A stretch of DNA of 55,296 nucleotides from Kaistella haifensis DSM 19056 (lineage in GTDB: Bacteria > Bacteroidota > Bacteroidia > Flavobacteriales > Weeksellaceae), in contig NZ_JASZ02000030.1 of the NCBI RefSeq assembly GCF_000735695.2, positions 1-55,296 on the forward strand, read 5' to 3'. Of this stretch, positions 18,288-26,908 are shown piece after piece. A program made the translations under genes and the position numbers. Position 1 is the first letter of the stretch, and each line of letters opens with the position of its first letter. Below the pieces are notes generated by a model, which made no database searches, was not told the origin of the DNA, and saw only the letters and a program-made list of their open reading frames with translations.

Positions 18288-18872
18288 ATGAAAACTCATA
18301 CCTTAAATAATTTAACAAGAGTTTTATTGATTGTTTGCGGGATTGCACTTGTGATTTCCATCTTTGTACCGCTTTGGTCCATTTATCTGGAAGCACCGCA
18401 ATACCCTGAAGGTTTGGCCATGTATCTCTGGGCAAGTAAAATTACCGGAGAATACGAAATCATCAACGGACTTAATCACTATATCGGTATGAAGACCATC
18501 CACCCCGAAGATTTCTGGGAGTTTACAGTACTTCCCTATGCTTTAGGATTTTTCGCAGCACTTTGTTTACTGGCTGCTTTTCTGAATAAAAAGATGTGGC
18601 TTTATATCACTGCCGTTTTATTCATGATCTTCGGCGTTGCATTTATGGTAGATTTCTGGCTTTGGGAATACGATTACGGTCACAATCTGGATCCTAACGC
18701 TGCTATTGTAGTACCGGGAATGTCTTATCAACCTCCTTTAATCGGATTTAAGCAGCTGCTTAATTTTGGCGCATATTCTTACCCGAACATTGGCGGTGGA
18801 ATTATGTTTGGCGTTGCATTAATTTTGGCTATATTAGCATTTATAGAGTTCAGAAAACCAAAATCTGTCTGA
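18288..18872 (+). CDS. Four-helix membrane protein of the nos cluster
   Basis: A 194-aa integral membrane protein. Predicted segments: about 9-30 (LTRVLLIVCGIALVISIFVP), 78-98 (VLPYALGFFAALCLLAAFL), 104-123 (LYITAVLFMIFGVAFMVDF) and 168-187 (GGGIMFGVALILAILAF). Extracytoplasmic loops carry several conserved-looking aromatic and acidic residues plus HYIGMKTIHPEDFW with two histidines. It sits between nosZ and nosL. Clade II clusters often contain an uncharacterised membrane gene here (nosB-like in some bacteria); whether this is homologous I cannot tell. A role in copper supply or electron transfer is inference. Confidence 0.65.
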   Translation: MKTHTLNNLTRVLLIVCGIALVISIFVPLWSIYLEAPQYPEGLAMYLWASKITGEYEIINGLNHYIGMKTIHPEDFWEFTVLPYALGFFAALCLLAAFLNKKMWLYITAVLFMIFGVAFMVDFWLWEYDYGHNLDPNAAIVVPGMSYQPPLIGFKQLLNFGAYSYPNIGGGIMFGVALILAILAFIEFRKPKSV

Positions 18873-18916
18873 GATTACCAGTCAGCAATCAATATTAAAA
18901 TTTAATTCAAAACCCT

Positions 18917-19327
18917 ATGAATTTTACAAAACCACTTATTCTAGCAGTCTCAGTTTTAGCAATTATGTCTTGCCAGAAGAGCGGTCCCCAAGATTTCGCT
19001 CTTGGTAAAGACCAGTGCGACAACTGCCGGATGACCATCACTGAACAGAAATACGCTACCCAATTGATTACCCAGAAAGGCCGGGCTTATAAATTCGATG
19101 ACATTATGTGTATGAACATGTATGAAAGTTCGAATCCCGACAAGGCCACCAATGCAAAAACCTATGTGATCGATTACCCTTCCGGTAAATTTCTGGAAAA
19201 AGCTAAAGCTACCTTCATCAAAGGCGGCAGCATAAAATCCCCAATGGGCGGAAACACACAGGCTTATCAGGACAAAGCAGCCGCACAGAAAGCCGCTGCC
19301 ACGCTTGGAGCCAGTTTAACCAAATAA
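18917..19327 (+). CDS. nosL: NosL copper-chaperone lipoprotein
   Basis: A 136-aa exported lipoprotein: signal peptide with lipobox IMSC (C19). The NosL domain shows DQCDNCRMTITEQKYATQL, then YKFDDIMCMNMY and a C-terminal region with FIKGGSIKSPMGG. The Cys/Met-rich motif (CDNCRM, MCMNM) is the Cu(I)-binding part that delivers copper for NosZ maturation. It lies 44 nt after the membrane gene and 6 nt before nosD. Confidence 0.92.
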   Translation: MNFTKPLILAVSVLAIMSCQKSGPQDFALGKDQCDNCRMTITEQKYATQLITQKGRAYKFDDIMCMNMYESSNPDKATNAKTYVIDYPSGKFLEKAKATFIKGGSIKSPMGGNTQAYQDKAAAQKAAATLGASLTK

Positions 19328-19333
19328 AGAAGT

Positions 19334-20560
19334 ATGTTCAGATTAATGTTGCTGTTTTTTCCGGTATTTGTTTTTTCGAATATTCTGAAAGTGGGAAAAA
19401 ACGAACAGTTTAAAACCATTAAACAAGCTGTCGCCGCATCAAAAAGTGGCGACAGTATTTTAGTGGAAAGCGGGGTTTACAAAGAAGGCAACCTCAGCAT
19501 TACGCATCCTTTATCACTCATCGGTATCGGCAGGCCGGTTCTGGATGGGGAAATGAAGTATGAAATCCTCTCTTTCCGCGCCAACAATATCCTGCTGAAA
19601 GGATTCCGAATCATCAATTCCGGTGAAGACGAAATAAAAAACATCGGCGCAGTGAGGCTTTACAACAGCCATTACTCAACCATTGAAAATAATATTTTCG
19701 AAAACAACTATTTCGGCATTTACATTCAGCGCGGTTACCGGTGCATGATACGAAATAATAAAATAATTTCTACGCGGGCCACTTCACAGGAAGGAATTGG
19801 TGACGGAATCCACGCCTGGGTAAGCGAGGAAATCTGGATCAAAAACAATTATATTGAGGGTCTCAAAGACGGCATTTACCTCGAAAAAGTTATTAAATCA
19901 TACATTTACCGCAACTACTCTAAAAAAAATCTAAGATATGGCCTCCACTTTATGTCCTCTAACGACGATGTGTATGTAGGCAATACCTTCGATAATAATA
20001 ATGCGGGCGTAGCAGTAATGTACAGCAATAACGTGGGAATGGTCGCCAACAATTTTATCAATAACTGGGGTGACGCGAATTACGGCTTACTTCTGAAAGA
20101 CATCAGTTTCAGTAAAATAAAACAGAACAGATTTCAGAACAACACGACTGCCATTTTTCTTGATGGCGCCACGAAAATTGATCTTTTCAAAAATGATTTC
20201 GAAGACAATGGGTGGGCAATGAAAATCAATTCCAACTGTATGGAAAACCGTGTGATTAACAACAATTTCATCAATAACACTTTTGATGTCAGCACGAGCG
20301 GCACCATGGCGATGAACGATTTCAAAAAAAATTTCTGGGACAAATACGAAGGCTACGATATGGACAAAGACAAAGTGGGCGACGTTCCTTTTCACCCGCT
20401 AAGTTTATATTCTGTTCTTGTAGAGAACAATCCATCGATCATGCTGCTTTTTAAAACATTCTTTGTAGATCTGCTCGACAAAACCGAAAAAATAATCCCC
20501 AGTCTCACGCCCGAAAATTTTGTGGATGAGCAGCCTTTGATGAAAAAAGTTGAAATATAG
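19334..20560 (+). CDS. nosD: NosD copper-site assembly protein
   Basis: A 408-aa periplasmic right-handed beta-helix protein with a short N-terminal signal (residues 1-16, MFRLMLLFFPVFVFSN). Repeated CASH-type coils run from about 60 to 320, seen as recurring NNY/NNF/IRNNKI turns (YNSHYSTIENNIFENNYFGI). The C-terminal segment FWDKYEGYDMDKDKVGDVPF is the typical NosD end. With NosF and NosY it forms the ABC-type complex that assembles the CuZ sulfide cluster of NosZ. Six nt after nosL; same operon. Confidence 0.93.
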   Translation: MFRLMLLFFPVFVFSNILKVGKNEQFKTIKQAVAASKSGDSILVESGVYKEGNLSITHPLSLIGIGRPVLDGEMKYEILSFRANNILLKGFRIINSGEDEIKNIGAVRLYNSHYSTIENNIFENNYFGIYIQRGYRCMIRNNKIISTRATSQEGIGDGIHAWVSEEIWIKNNYIEGLKDGIYLEKVIKSYIYRNYSKKNLRYGLHFMSSNDDVYVGNTFDNNNAGVAVMYSNNVGMVANNFINNWGDANYGLLLKDISFSKIKQNRFQNNTTAIFLDGATKIDLFKNDFEDNGWAMKINSNCMENRVINNNFINNTFDVSTSGTMAMNDFKKNFWDKYEGYDMDKDKVGDVPFHPLSLYSVLVENNPSIMLLFKTFFVDLLDKTEKIIPSLTPENFVDEQPLMKKVEI

Positions 20561-20595
20561 AAAAGAAGTGAGAGTTTCCCACCAAATTTAGAATT

Positions 20596-21309
20596 ATGAT
20601 AGAGGTAAAAAATTTAACTAAAAAATTCAGCAAATTCACCGCTCTGGATGATTTGAATTTAACTTTCACCAACGGCAAATCTATAGCCCTTATAGGTCCC
20701 AACGGCTGCGGAAAAACCACTTTAATCAAATCGATTTTAGGACTGAATGTTATCGAAACCGGCGATATTCTGGTAGACGGCAAAAGTGTGAAAGACGATT
20801 ATCTCTACCGCCAAGACATCGGCTATATGCCACAGATCGGCCGCTACCCGGAAAATATGAGTATCGGCCAAACCATCAAAATGATTAAGGATACGCGGAA
20901 AATATCCGAAACCCATCTCGATACCGAACTCCTGGAAAACTTCGAACTGGAAAAAATGTACGACAAGAAAATGGGAACACTTTCCGGAGGCACCACCCAG
21001 AAGGTGAGCGCTGTACTGGCATTTATGTTCGATCCTAAAGTTATCATTCTAGATGAACCCACCGCGGGCCTGGATCCTTTGGCTTCAGAAATTCTGAAAA
21101 ACAAGATCATCAAAGAAAAAAATAGGGGCAAACTCATCATCATTACCTCGCATCTTCTGAGTGAACTTGATGATATTGTGAGCGAAATTGTTTTTATGAA
21201 TGAAGGAAAAATCATCGTTCAGCAATCGGTAACCGACTTGATGACCGAAAGAAAATCGGAAAAAATATCAGAATCCATCATCAGCATCCTAAAAGAAATG
21301 AAAAAATGA
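20596..21309 (+). CDS. nosF: NosF ABC-transporter ATPase
   Basis: A 237-aa ATPase with Walker A GPNGCGKTT (residues about 34-42), Q-loop, signature LSGGTTQKV (about 129-137), Walker B KVIILDEPTAGLD and the switch histidine in IITSHLLSELD. It energises the NosDFY complex, probably for sulfur or copper delivery to NosZ in the periplasm. Its stop codon overlaps the nosY start by four bases (ATGA). Confidence 0.95.
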   Translation: MIEVKNLTKKFSKFTALDDLNLTFTNGKSIALIGPNGCGKTTLIKSILGLNVIETGDILVDGKSVKDDYLYRQDIGYMPQIGRYPENMSIGQTIKMIKDTRKISETHLDTELLENFELEKMYDKKMGTLSGGTTQKVSAVLAFMFDPKVIILDEPTAGLDPLASEILKNKIIKEKNRGKLIIITSHLLSELDDIVSEIVFMNEGKIIVQQSVTDLMTERKSEKISESIISILKEMKK

Positions 21310-22073
21310 ACAAGATCGCACGCTTTATCCTTTTTGATATTTTAAAAAATAAGATTGTCATTTTCTATACGATTCTGCTTTTCATTATTTCATGGTCAGT
21401 TTTGGGCCTGGAAAGCAATTATACTAAAGCTACGCTCAGCCTGCTGAATGTGGTGCTTCTGGTAGTTCCTTTAGTAAGCATTATTTTTTCCACCATTTAT
21501 GTTTACAACAGCAGCCAGTTTATCGAACTGCTCCTGAGCCAGCCGGTGCCGCGGGTAAAAGTCTGGTTTAATATTTTCGTGGGACTTTCTACCGCGCTGA
21601 TTCTGGCGTTTCTGTTGGGATGCGGAATTCCGATTCTGCTGTATTCCTCCATTGAAACAGGATTTTCTCTGATTATTATCGGTATTTTACTTTCGGTGAT
21701 CTTCACTTCTTTTGCGATGCTTTCGGCCATTATCAGCCGCGACCGTGCGAAGGGAATCGGAATTTCTATTTTCATCTGGATGTTTTTCAGCATTATATAT
21801 GATGGGATTCTTCTGGTCCTTATGTTCCAGTTTGCAGATTATCCGATTGAAGGAATTATGGCAACACTTGCAGGACTAAATCCGGTGGGGCTTTCGCGCA
21901 TTTTCGTTTTGCTCCAGCTTGATATTTCAGCGATGCTGGGTTACTCGGGAGCTGTATTCCAAAAAGTTTTCGGATCGGGCGGCGGCATGGGAGTTTCGAT
22001 GCTGATTCTCATGATTTGGGCAACGGTTCCATTTGTACTTTCGTTGATAAAATTCAATAAAAAGGACCTTTAA
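21306..22073 (+). CDS. nosY: NosY ABC-transporter permease
   Basis: A 255-aa membrane protein with about six transmembrane segments (for example residues 14-30, 45-66, 92-112, 118-140, 150-176 and 229-247). It belongs to the ABC-2 type permease group and is the membrane partner of NosF. It is the last gene of the nos operon, with nosF coupled by a four-base overlap. No NosR or NosX gene follows, as expected for clade II clusters. No clear terminator follows; the next 120 bp hold the regulatory sites of the fasciclin gene. Confidence 0.93.
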   Translation: MNKIARFILFDILKNKIVIFYTILLFIISWSVLGLESNYTKATLSLLNVVLLVVPLVSIIFSTIYVYNSSQFIELLLSQPVPRVKVWFNIFVGLSTALILAFLLGCGIPILLYSSIETGFSLIIIGILLSVIFTSFAMLSAIISRDRAKGIGISIFIWMFFSIIYDGILLVLMFQFADYPIEGIMATLAGLNPVGLSRIFVLLQLDISAMLGYSGAVFQKVFGSGGGMGVSMLILMIWATVPFVLSLIKFNKKDL

Positions 22074-22102
22074 TTACTAAATAAATAATGTTTTTTCGCT
22101 GT

Positions 22103-22180
22103 GGTGATAAATATCATGATGCCAGACACTTGTATATGACCGCAGTCATACCTTACACTTAATTGTTGTGAGTAATTTTA
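22103..22180 (+). promoter_or_regulatory. Promoter region of the fasciclin gene with two palindromes
   Basis: GGTGATAAATATCATGA (22103-22119) contains an FNR-like core TGAT-N4-ATCA. Farther down, TATGACCGCAGTCATA (22135-22150) is a perfect palindrome of the same form as the nos promoter site. A near-consensus -7 box TAATTTTA (22173-22180) follows. The palindrome centre lies 34 nt before the -7 centre, identical to the nos promoter geometry. Confidence 0.6.
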
Positions 22181-22194
22181 ATAAAAATTAAGCA

Positions 22195-22749
22195 ATGAAA
22201 AAATCGATTATCATTTTAGGTTTGGTTGGGCTCGCGCTGGTTTCTTGCAAGAAAAATGAAACAGCAACCACAGATTCTGCTACAACTACCGAAGCTGTAG
22301 GTCAGGGGCAGGAAGCTGTTCAGGACGATGTCTCCAATCCAAACATTGTACAGCTGGCGGCAAAAAATCCGGATCTATCAACTCTGGTTACCGCAGTGAA
22401 AGCGGCAAACCTCACCACCTCCCTCAGCAATGCGGGTCCATTTACGGTATTCGCTCCACTGAATTCTGCTTTCGAAAAACTTCCTGCAGGCACTGTTGAA
22501 GGTCTTCTGAAACCGGAACAGGCTGATGCTTTATCTGATGTTTTGGGATATCATACTTACGTTGGGGTTATTAAAGAAGAAAATATGACTGACGGACAAA
22601 GTTTAGGAATGGTAAACGGTAAAAATATTACGATTACGATTGTAGACGGTAAGCCGGTAATCAACGGAAAGGCGAAAATTGTAGCGACAGTTCCTGCTTC
22701 GAACGGCGTTGTCTATGCGATCGATGAGGTACTACTTCCGGAAAAATAA
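22195..22749 (+). CDS. Fasciclin-domain lipoprotein
   Basis: A 184-aa exported lipoprotein: signal with lipobox LVSC (C18), a Thr-rich linker, then one fasciclin (FAS1) domain from about 50 to 183. The domain has the conserved H1 (GPFTVFAPLNSAFEKL) and H2 (NGVVYAIDEVLLP) motifs. FAS1 domains mediate adhesion or protein binding; the exact role here is unknown. It has its own promoter sharing the palindrome of the nos promoter, so co-regulation with N2O respiration is likely. Such lipoproteins recur near respiratory or stress genes in flavobacteria. Confidence 0.88.
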   Translation: MKKSIIILGLVGLALVSCKKNETATTDSATTTEAVGQGQEAVQDDVSNPNIVQLAAKNPDLSTLVTAVKAANLTTSLSNAGPFTVFAPLNSAFEKLPAGTVEGLLKPEQADALSDVLGYHTYVGVIKEENMTDGQSLGMVNGKNITITIVDGKPVINGKAKIVATVPASNGVVYAIDEVLLPEK

Positions 22750-22782
22750 ATTCTAAGTTTGTTAAATTTAATTGTAGAAATA

Positions 22783-22815
22783 GCTCTCAAAAAAATTTTG
22801 AGAGCCATTTTTTAT
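22783..22815 (+). terminator. Terminator of the fasciclin gene
   Basis: GCTCTCAAAA (22783-22792) pairs with TTTTGAGAGC (22796-22805), followed by CATTTTTTATTT. It separates the plus-strand fasciclin gene from the convergent membrane-protein gene ending at 22835. Confidence 0.85.
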
Positions 22816-22834
22816 TTATGAAAAGTTGCAGTTA

Positions 22835-24052
22835 TTAATTCTGTTTCTTCGTCTTTAAATTAATAAAGATAATCAGCAGCGCAACAAAAATCAGTAAAGA
22901 AATATAAAGAAGGAAATGGTTTGCATAAGGAATCGAAATATACTTTATCGAAAAAATGCCCATCAGTCCCAGAAGAAGTTCATTAAGGAAAATCCCTAAT
23001 AGGAAAAGCTTCAGCCCTAACAGCAGCGTTTTCGAAATAGTGAAGAAATTAGTTGCCAGAATCTGGTTCACCAGAAACGTAGCGATACACATCAGCAGAA
23101 CCAAGTGCAGATAAGCGATTACGACATTACGGAACCCAAAAGCAAACTGGTTTACCGCAGGAATATTTGACCCCAACTGCAGCGCAATTTTCACGGCAAA
23201 TGCAAAACCTACGAATAGCAGTACAAACCTGTGCATTGGCGACCATTTTAGGACAAGATTGGTCCAGCTTTTTTTTACAAAACCATAAAGTATAATAGCA
23301 CCGGCGGTTTGGCCAAGTGTTCCTAAAACGATTACCGCGAAGATCATAGCAGGCAGCTTCATCCATAAGAACGAAAGACCTACGCCTATCAGACAGCCAA
23401 AAAACATCAGCCAGAACAGCAGTTTATTTTTTTTCTCAGAAATGGGCGAACCCGCCTCCTTCATTGAATAAAGCAACAGACCGATGCAGGAAAATATAAA
23501 GAATCCGTTATACTGAAAATGAAGAAAATAATATTCTGAAGCCAGATAAAGATCCTGATTTATGTTTTTTGAACTCATCATATAAGCCAGGTTGAAAACA
23601 CCAATCGAAGAAATCACGGCAAAAAATAATCCGGCAAGAAACCAGATTTTGGAGGTATCCTGAATTTTTCTAGCATCCACCACGAAGAAATAACAGAATA
23701 CAAAACTAGCTAGCAGTGCGGTTGTAGAAGCTACAATCGACGCCCAAAAATAACCGCCGTAGATAAACGTACCGAGCATTGCAAAAGATGCGGCAAGGTT
23801 AATGACGATTAAATATTCATACTTTCTGAGCTTAACCAAAGGGTTCACTTTGCTTATATAATGCACGATAAGCACATACAGCACATTGGTGATCCAGCCA
23901 TAAAACGCAAAATGAGAATGAGCTTCCTGAAGATGTTTCTGATCCAGAAACGGAAAAGAAAATTGGATTTTATAACGCATGATGACACCCAAAAGCGCCA
24001 CCAAAAAGAAATTGAAAACTGAAAATTTTAGCCAGAACGTGCGATGCATCAA
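22835..24052 (-). CDS. Polytopic membrane protein, possibly haem-copper-oxidase-like
   Basis: A 405-aa hydrophobic protein with about twelve transmembrane helices. The N-terminal region contains H40 and EAHSHFAFYGW (H45, H47), and later helices carry single histidines (YYFLHFQYNGF, SPMHRFVLL, AYLHLVLL). The layout recalls subunit I of haem-copper oxidases or NO-related membrane proteins (NorB/NnrS-like), but I cannot assign metal sites with confidence. Its start overlaps the end of the Crp/Fnr regulator by four bases, so the pair is one operon next to the nos region. A role in nitric oxide handling or respiration is inference. Confidence 0.55.
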   Translation of the reverse strand: MMHRTFWLKFSVFNFFLVALLGVIMRYKIQFSFPFLDQKHLQEAHSHFAFYGWITNVLYVLIVHYISKVNPLVKLRKYEYLIVINLAASFAMLGTFIYGGYFWASIVASTTALLASFVFCYFFVVDARKIQDTSKIWFLAGLFFAVISSIGVFNLAYMMSSKNINQDLYLASEYYFLHFQYNGFFIFSCIGLLLYSMKEAGSPISEKKNKLLFWLMFFGCLIGVGLSFLWMKLPAMIFAVIVLGTLGQTAGAIILYGFVKKSWTNLVLKWSPMHRFVLLFVGFAFAVKIALQLGSNIPAVNQFAFGFRNVVIAYLHLVLLMCIATFLVNQILATNFFTISKTLLLGLKLFLLGIFLNELLLGLMGIFSIKYISIPYANHFLLYISLLIFVALLIIFINLKTKKQN

Positions 24053-24651
24053 TAGTATATTTTATGATTAATGAGCTGTATTTTTTGTTCCCGTTCCATT
24101 TTTTTCACGTTACGGATCACGGTTTCTATTGCCAGTCCTGTAGAATTTGCAATTTCTTTACGCGTAACGTCGATAATTGTTTTTTCACTCGGCTCTAAAC
24201 CTATAGTTCTCTTATGAAGATTGAGAAAACTTAAAATTCTTTCGTGAGGACACTGGTGAACAATCGATTTTAACCTCAGCGTCTTATCATAAGCTTTTTT
24301 GGCGATCTCGTTCGTAAATTCAAAAAGAATCTCAGGATTATCAAGCATGAATTTTTTGTAAAGACTTTGACTGAAACTGAAAATCTCAGCACTTTCACTT
24401 GCAATTACAGCATTGGCAGGATACCTTTCGGAGAGTAGGAATGGCGGTTCGCCGAGAAACTGGTGCTCATTCACCTTATTAATTAAAAATTCTTTACCAT
24501 CGGAATCGGAGTTAAAGATCCTGATTTCACCTTCTGTAAGGTAATAAAGGTTTAAAGCCATTTGATCTTCCCGGAAAAGGGTATCCTTTTTTTTAAGATA
24601 AATTACAGGAACCTTGTTTTTTAACAATATTTCTCGTGTGAACATAGGCAA
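24049..24651 (-). CDS. Crp/Fnr-family transcriptional regulator
   Basis: A 200-aa regulator with an N-terminal cyclic-nucleotide-binding-like beta-roll (about 15-115, with YLTEGEIRIFNSDSDGKEFL) and a C-terminal winged helix. The recognition helix is in TRKEIANSTGLAIETVIRNV (about 163-182). No N-terminal cysteine cluster for an iron-sulfur centre is present, so it is DNR/NnrR-like rather than FNR. It is the obvious candidate to bind the palindromes TATGAC-N4-RTCATA before the nos and fasciclin genes. It is co-transcribed with the membrane protein. A TAAATTTG -7 box on the minus strand (complement of 24661-24668) lies 10 nt before its start. Confidence 0.88.
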   Translation of the reverse strand: MPMFTREILLKNKVPVIYLKKKDTLFREDQMALNLYYLTEGEIRIFNSDSDGKEFLINKVNEHQFLGEPPFLLSERYPANAVIASESAEIFSFSQSLYKKFMLDNPEILFEFTNEIAKKAYDKTLRLKSIVHQCPHERILSFLNLHKRTIGLEPSEKTIIDVTRKEIANSTGLAIETVIRNVKKMEREQKIQLINHKIYY

Positions 24652-24753
24652 AGTTTGTCACAAATTTAACGTAAATTTATCGTTCTGCCTATGATTTCAC
24701 CCCGAAAAGTGGGTAAAATTTTCCTATTTTTGGGGAAAATAAGAGACTGAAAC

Positions 24754-26823
24754 GTGGCAAATCAATTTAATCCCCGAGACATCACCTGGTTATCATTCAA
24801 CGAACGTGTGTTGCAAGAAGCGATGGACGAAAACGTACCCCTCCATCTGCGCATCCGCTTTTTGGGAATCTTTTCAAATAATCTTGATGAATTCTTCAGG
24901 GTACGCGTGGCCGGATTAAAACGTGCGATGGATTTCAAGAGCAAATATATTTCCGAATCTTTCTACCAGCAACCTACCAAAATCCTACAGCAGATCAACG
25001 AAATTGTAATCCACCAGCAGCAGAATTTCGATAAGACGTGGAAAAAAATCCAGATGGAAATGGCAGAACAGAAGGTTTTTATACGAACCGCAAAAAATCT
25101 TTCACCTGCACAGGAACGGTTTGTCAATGAATATTTTGATGAAGTGGTTGAAAGCAACGTGATCCCGATCTTGCTTCATGACAATGTTCCAATGCCCTAT
25201 TTACGGGACAAATCTCTGTATCTCGGCATAGCGATGCGCAAAAAAGATTTCTTATACGAAACCAAATTCGCCATTATCGAAATTCCGTCCAGGGAAATCG
25301 GACGTTTTGTTTTGCTTCCATCTGAAAATAAGGACGAAAAAAACGTAATGCTGTTGGAAGATGTGATTACCTTTAATTTGCCGCATATTTTCTCATATTT
25401 TGGTTATGATGAATTTTCGGCTCATTGTTTTAAAGTAACCAAAGACGCAGAATTTGATCTCGATAATGACATCAAAACTACACTCGCTGAAAAGATTGAA
25501 AAAGGCATCAAATCCCGAAGAAAAGGCAAACCTACCCGTTTTGTTTTCGATAAAGAAATGGATAAATCTTTGATCGAATTCCTGATTCGAAAACTGAACT
25601 TAACGAAGAAAGACAGCATAATTCCTGGTGGAAAAATTCATAATTTCAGACATTTCATGGATTTTCCGGACGTTTTCAAAACCTATACAAAACCGGAAGA
25701 AAGAACCTCTTTCGACCACCCGGAATTCGTTGGAAAACGGGTAACTGACGTGATTCAGAAAACTGATGTTTTGCTTACTTTTCCGTATCACAAATTCAAT
25801 CCAGTTATCGATTTGTTGCGGGAATCTGCGATGGATCCAGATGTAAAAACCATTCAAATCACTGCTTACCGATTAGCAAGTCATTCGAAAATTATCAATG
25901 CATTGATCAACGCTGCCCGAAACGGTAAAGAGGTTACCGTTATGCTGGAACTACGCGCCCGTTTTGATGAAGAAAGCAACCTGATTTGGAAAGAGATTTT
26001 GGAACAGGAAGGCGTGAAAGTTCTGGTCGGAATTCCCAATAAAAAAGTGCATGCGAAGCTCTGCGTAATTAAAAAAAGAGCGCACAACAAAACCATTCAA
26101 TACGGATTTGTAAGCACCGGAAACTTCAACGAAAAAACTGCGAAGATATATGGTGACCATTTGCTGATGACCTCAGACAGAGGTATTATGGCAGACATTA
26201 ATAAAATATTCAATATACTGCGGAAACCCAAAGAAGATATTTTGCCAACTTTAAAAACTTGCAAAAAACTACTGGTTTGTCCGCAATTTATGCGTGAAAA
26301 AATCATCGCTCACATTGATCGAGAAATCGAAGAAGCCAAAGCTGGCCGCAGATCGGAAATGATTATAAAAACCAATTCATTGAGCGACAGAACTTTAATT
26401 GAAAAATTATATGAAGCCGCAAGGACCGGCGTGAATATCAGATTGATTGTTCGTGGGATTTATTGTGCGGTCAATCAAAAGGAATTTAAAGAAAAAATAA
26501 AAGCGATAAGCATCGTTGATGAATATCTGGAACATGCACGGGTAATGTATTTCTACAATAAAGGAAATGAAGATCTTTACATTTCTTCCGCCGATTGGAT
26601 GACGCGAAACCTGGATTACCGAATTGAAGCTGCCGCAAAAATCACTCAGAAAAACTTAAAAAAAGAATTGAAAGATATCCTGGAAATTCAGTTGAGCGAC
26701 AATGTGAAAGCCCGAATTCTCGACAAAAAATTGCGAAACGAATATGTGAAAAACGATCATAAAGAAATTCGTTCGCAGATAGAAACCTATCACTACCTGA
26801 AAAACAAGGTTCCGAAAGAATAA
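24754..26823 (+). CDS. ppk1: Polyphosphate kinase 1
   Basis: A 689-aa PPK1 of normal length that polymerises the gamma phosphate of ATP into polyphosphate. The N domain starts ANQFNPRDITWLSFNERVL. The two phospholipase-D-like catalytic domains carry the histidine motifs KVHAKLCVIKKR (phosphohistidine site) and EHARVMYFYNKGNEDLYIS. The start codon is GTG at 24754; no nearer ATG precedes the conserved N-terminus. A -7 box TATTTTTG (24725-24732) lies 21 nt upstream. The gene stands alone and ends in a clear terminator. In polyphosphate-accumulating sludge communities it would connect to phosphorus storage, which is inference. Confidence 0.97.
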   Translation: MANQFNPRDITWLSFNERVLQEAMDENVPLHLRIRFLGIFSNNLDEFFRVRVAGLKRAMDFKSKYISESFYQQPTKILQQINEIVIHQQQNFDKTWKKIQMEMAEQKVFIRTAKNLSPAQERFVNEYFDEVVESNVIPILLHDNVPMPYLRDKSLYLGIAMRKKDFLYETKFAIIEIPSREIGRFVLLPSENKDEKNVMLLEDVITFNLPHIFSYFGYDEFSAHCFKVTKDAEFDLDNDIKTTLAEKIEKGIKSRRKGKPTRFVFDKEMDKSLIEFLIRKLNLTKKDSIIPGGKIHNFRHFMDFPDVFKTYTKPEERTSFDHPEFVGKRVTDVIQKTDVLLTFPYHKFNPVIDLLRESAMDPDVKTIQITAYRLASHSKIINALINAARNGKEVTVMLELRARFDEESNLIWKEILEQEGVKVLVGIPNKKVHAKLCVIKKRAHNKTIQYGFVSTGNFNEKTAKIYGDHLLMTSDRGIMADINKIFNILRKPKEDILPTLKTCKKLLVCPQFMREKIIAHIDREIEEAKAGRRSEMIIKTNSLSDRTLIEKLYEAARTGVNIRLIVRGIYCAVNQKEFKEKIKAISIVDEYLEHARVMYFYNKGNEDLYISSADWMTRNLDYRIEAAAKITQKNLKKELKDILEIQLSDNVKARILDKKLRNEYVKNDHKEIRSQIETYHYLKNKVPKE

Positions 26824-26830
26824 AAAAATT

Positions 26831-26861
26831 AAGCCCGAAAGTTTCTTCGGGTTTCTTTTTT
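26831..26861 (+). terminator. ppk1 terminator
   Basis: AAGCCCGAA (26831-26839) pairs with TTCGGGTTT (26846-26854) around a short loop, followed by CTTTTTT. It lies 8 nt after the ppk1 stop. Confidence 0.85.
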
Positions 26862-26871
26862 GTCACGGTTC

Positions 26872-26902
26872 TTGAAATGTCAGGACAAAAACACTACATT
26901 TG
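26872..26902 (+). promoter_or_regulatory. Promoter of the cobalamin-riboswitch transcript
   Basis: TTG (26872-26874, in TTCTTG) and TACATTTG (26895-26902) are separated by 20 nt and match the Bacteroidota housekeeping promoter (TTTG, about 19 nt, TAnnTTTG). Transcription would start just before the riboswitch. Confidence 0.6.
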
Positions 26903-26908
26903 CAACAC

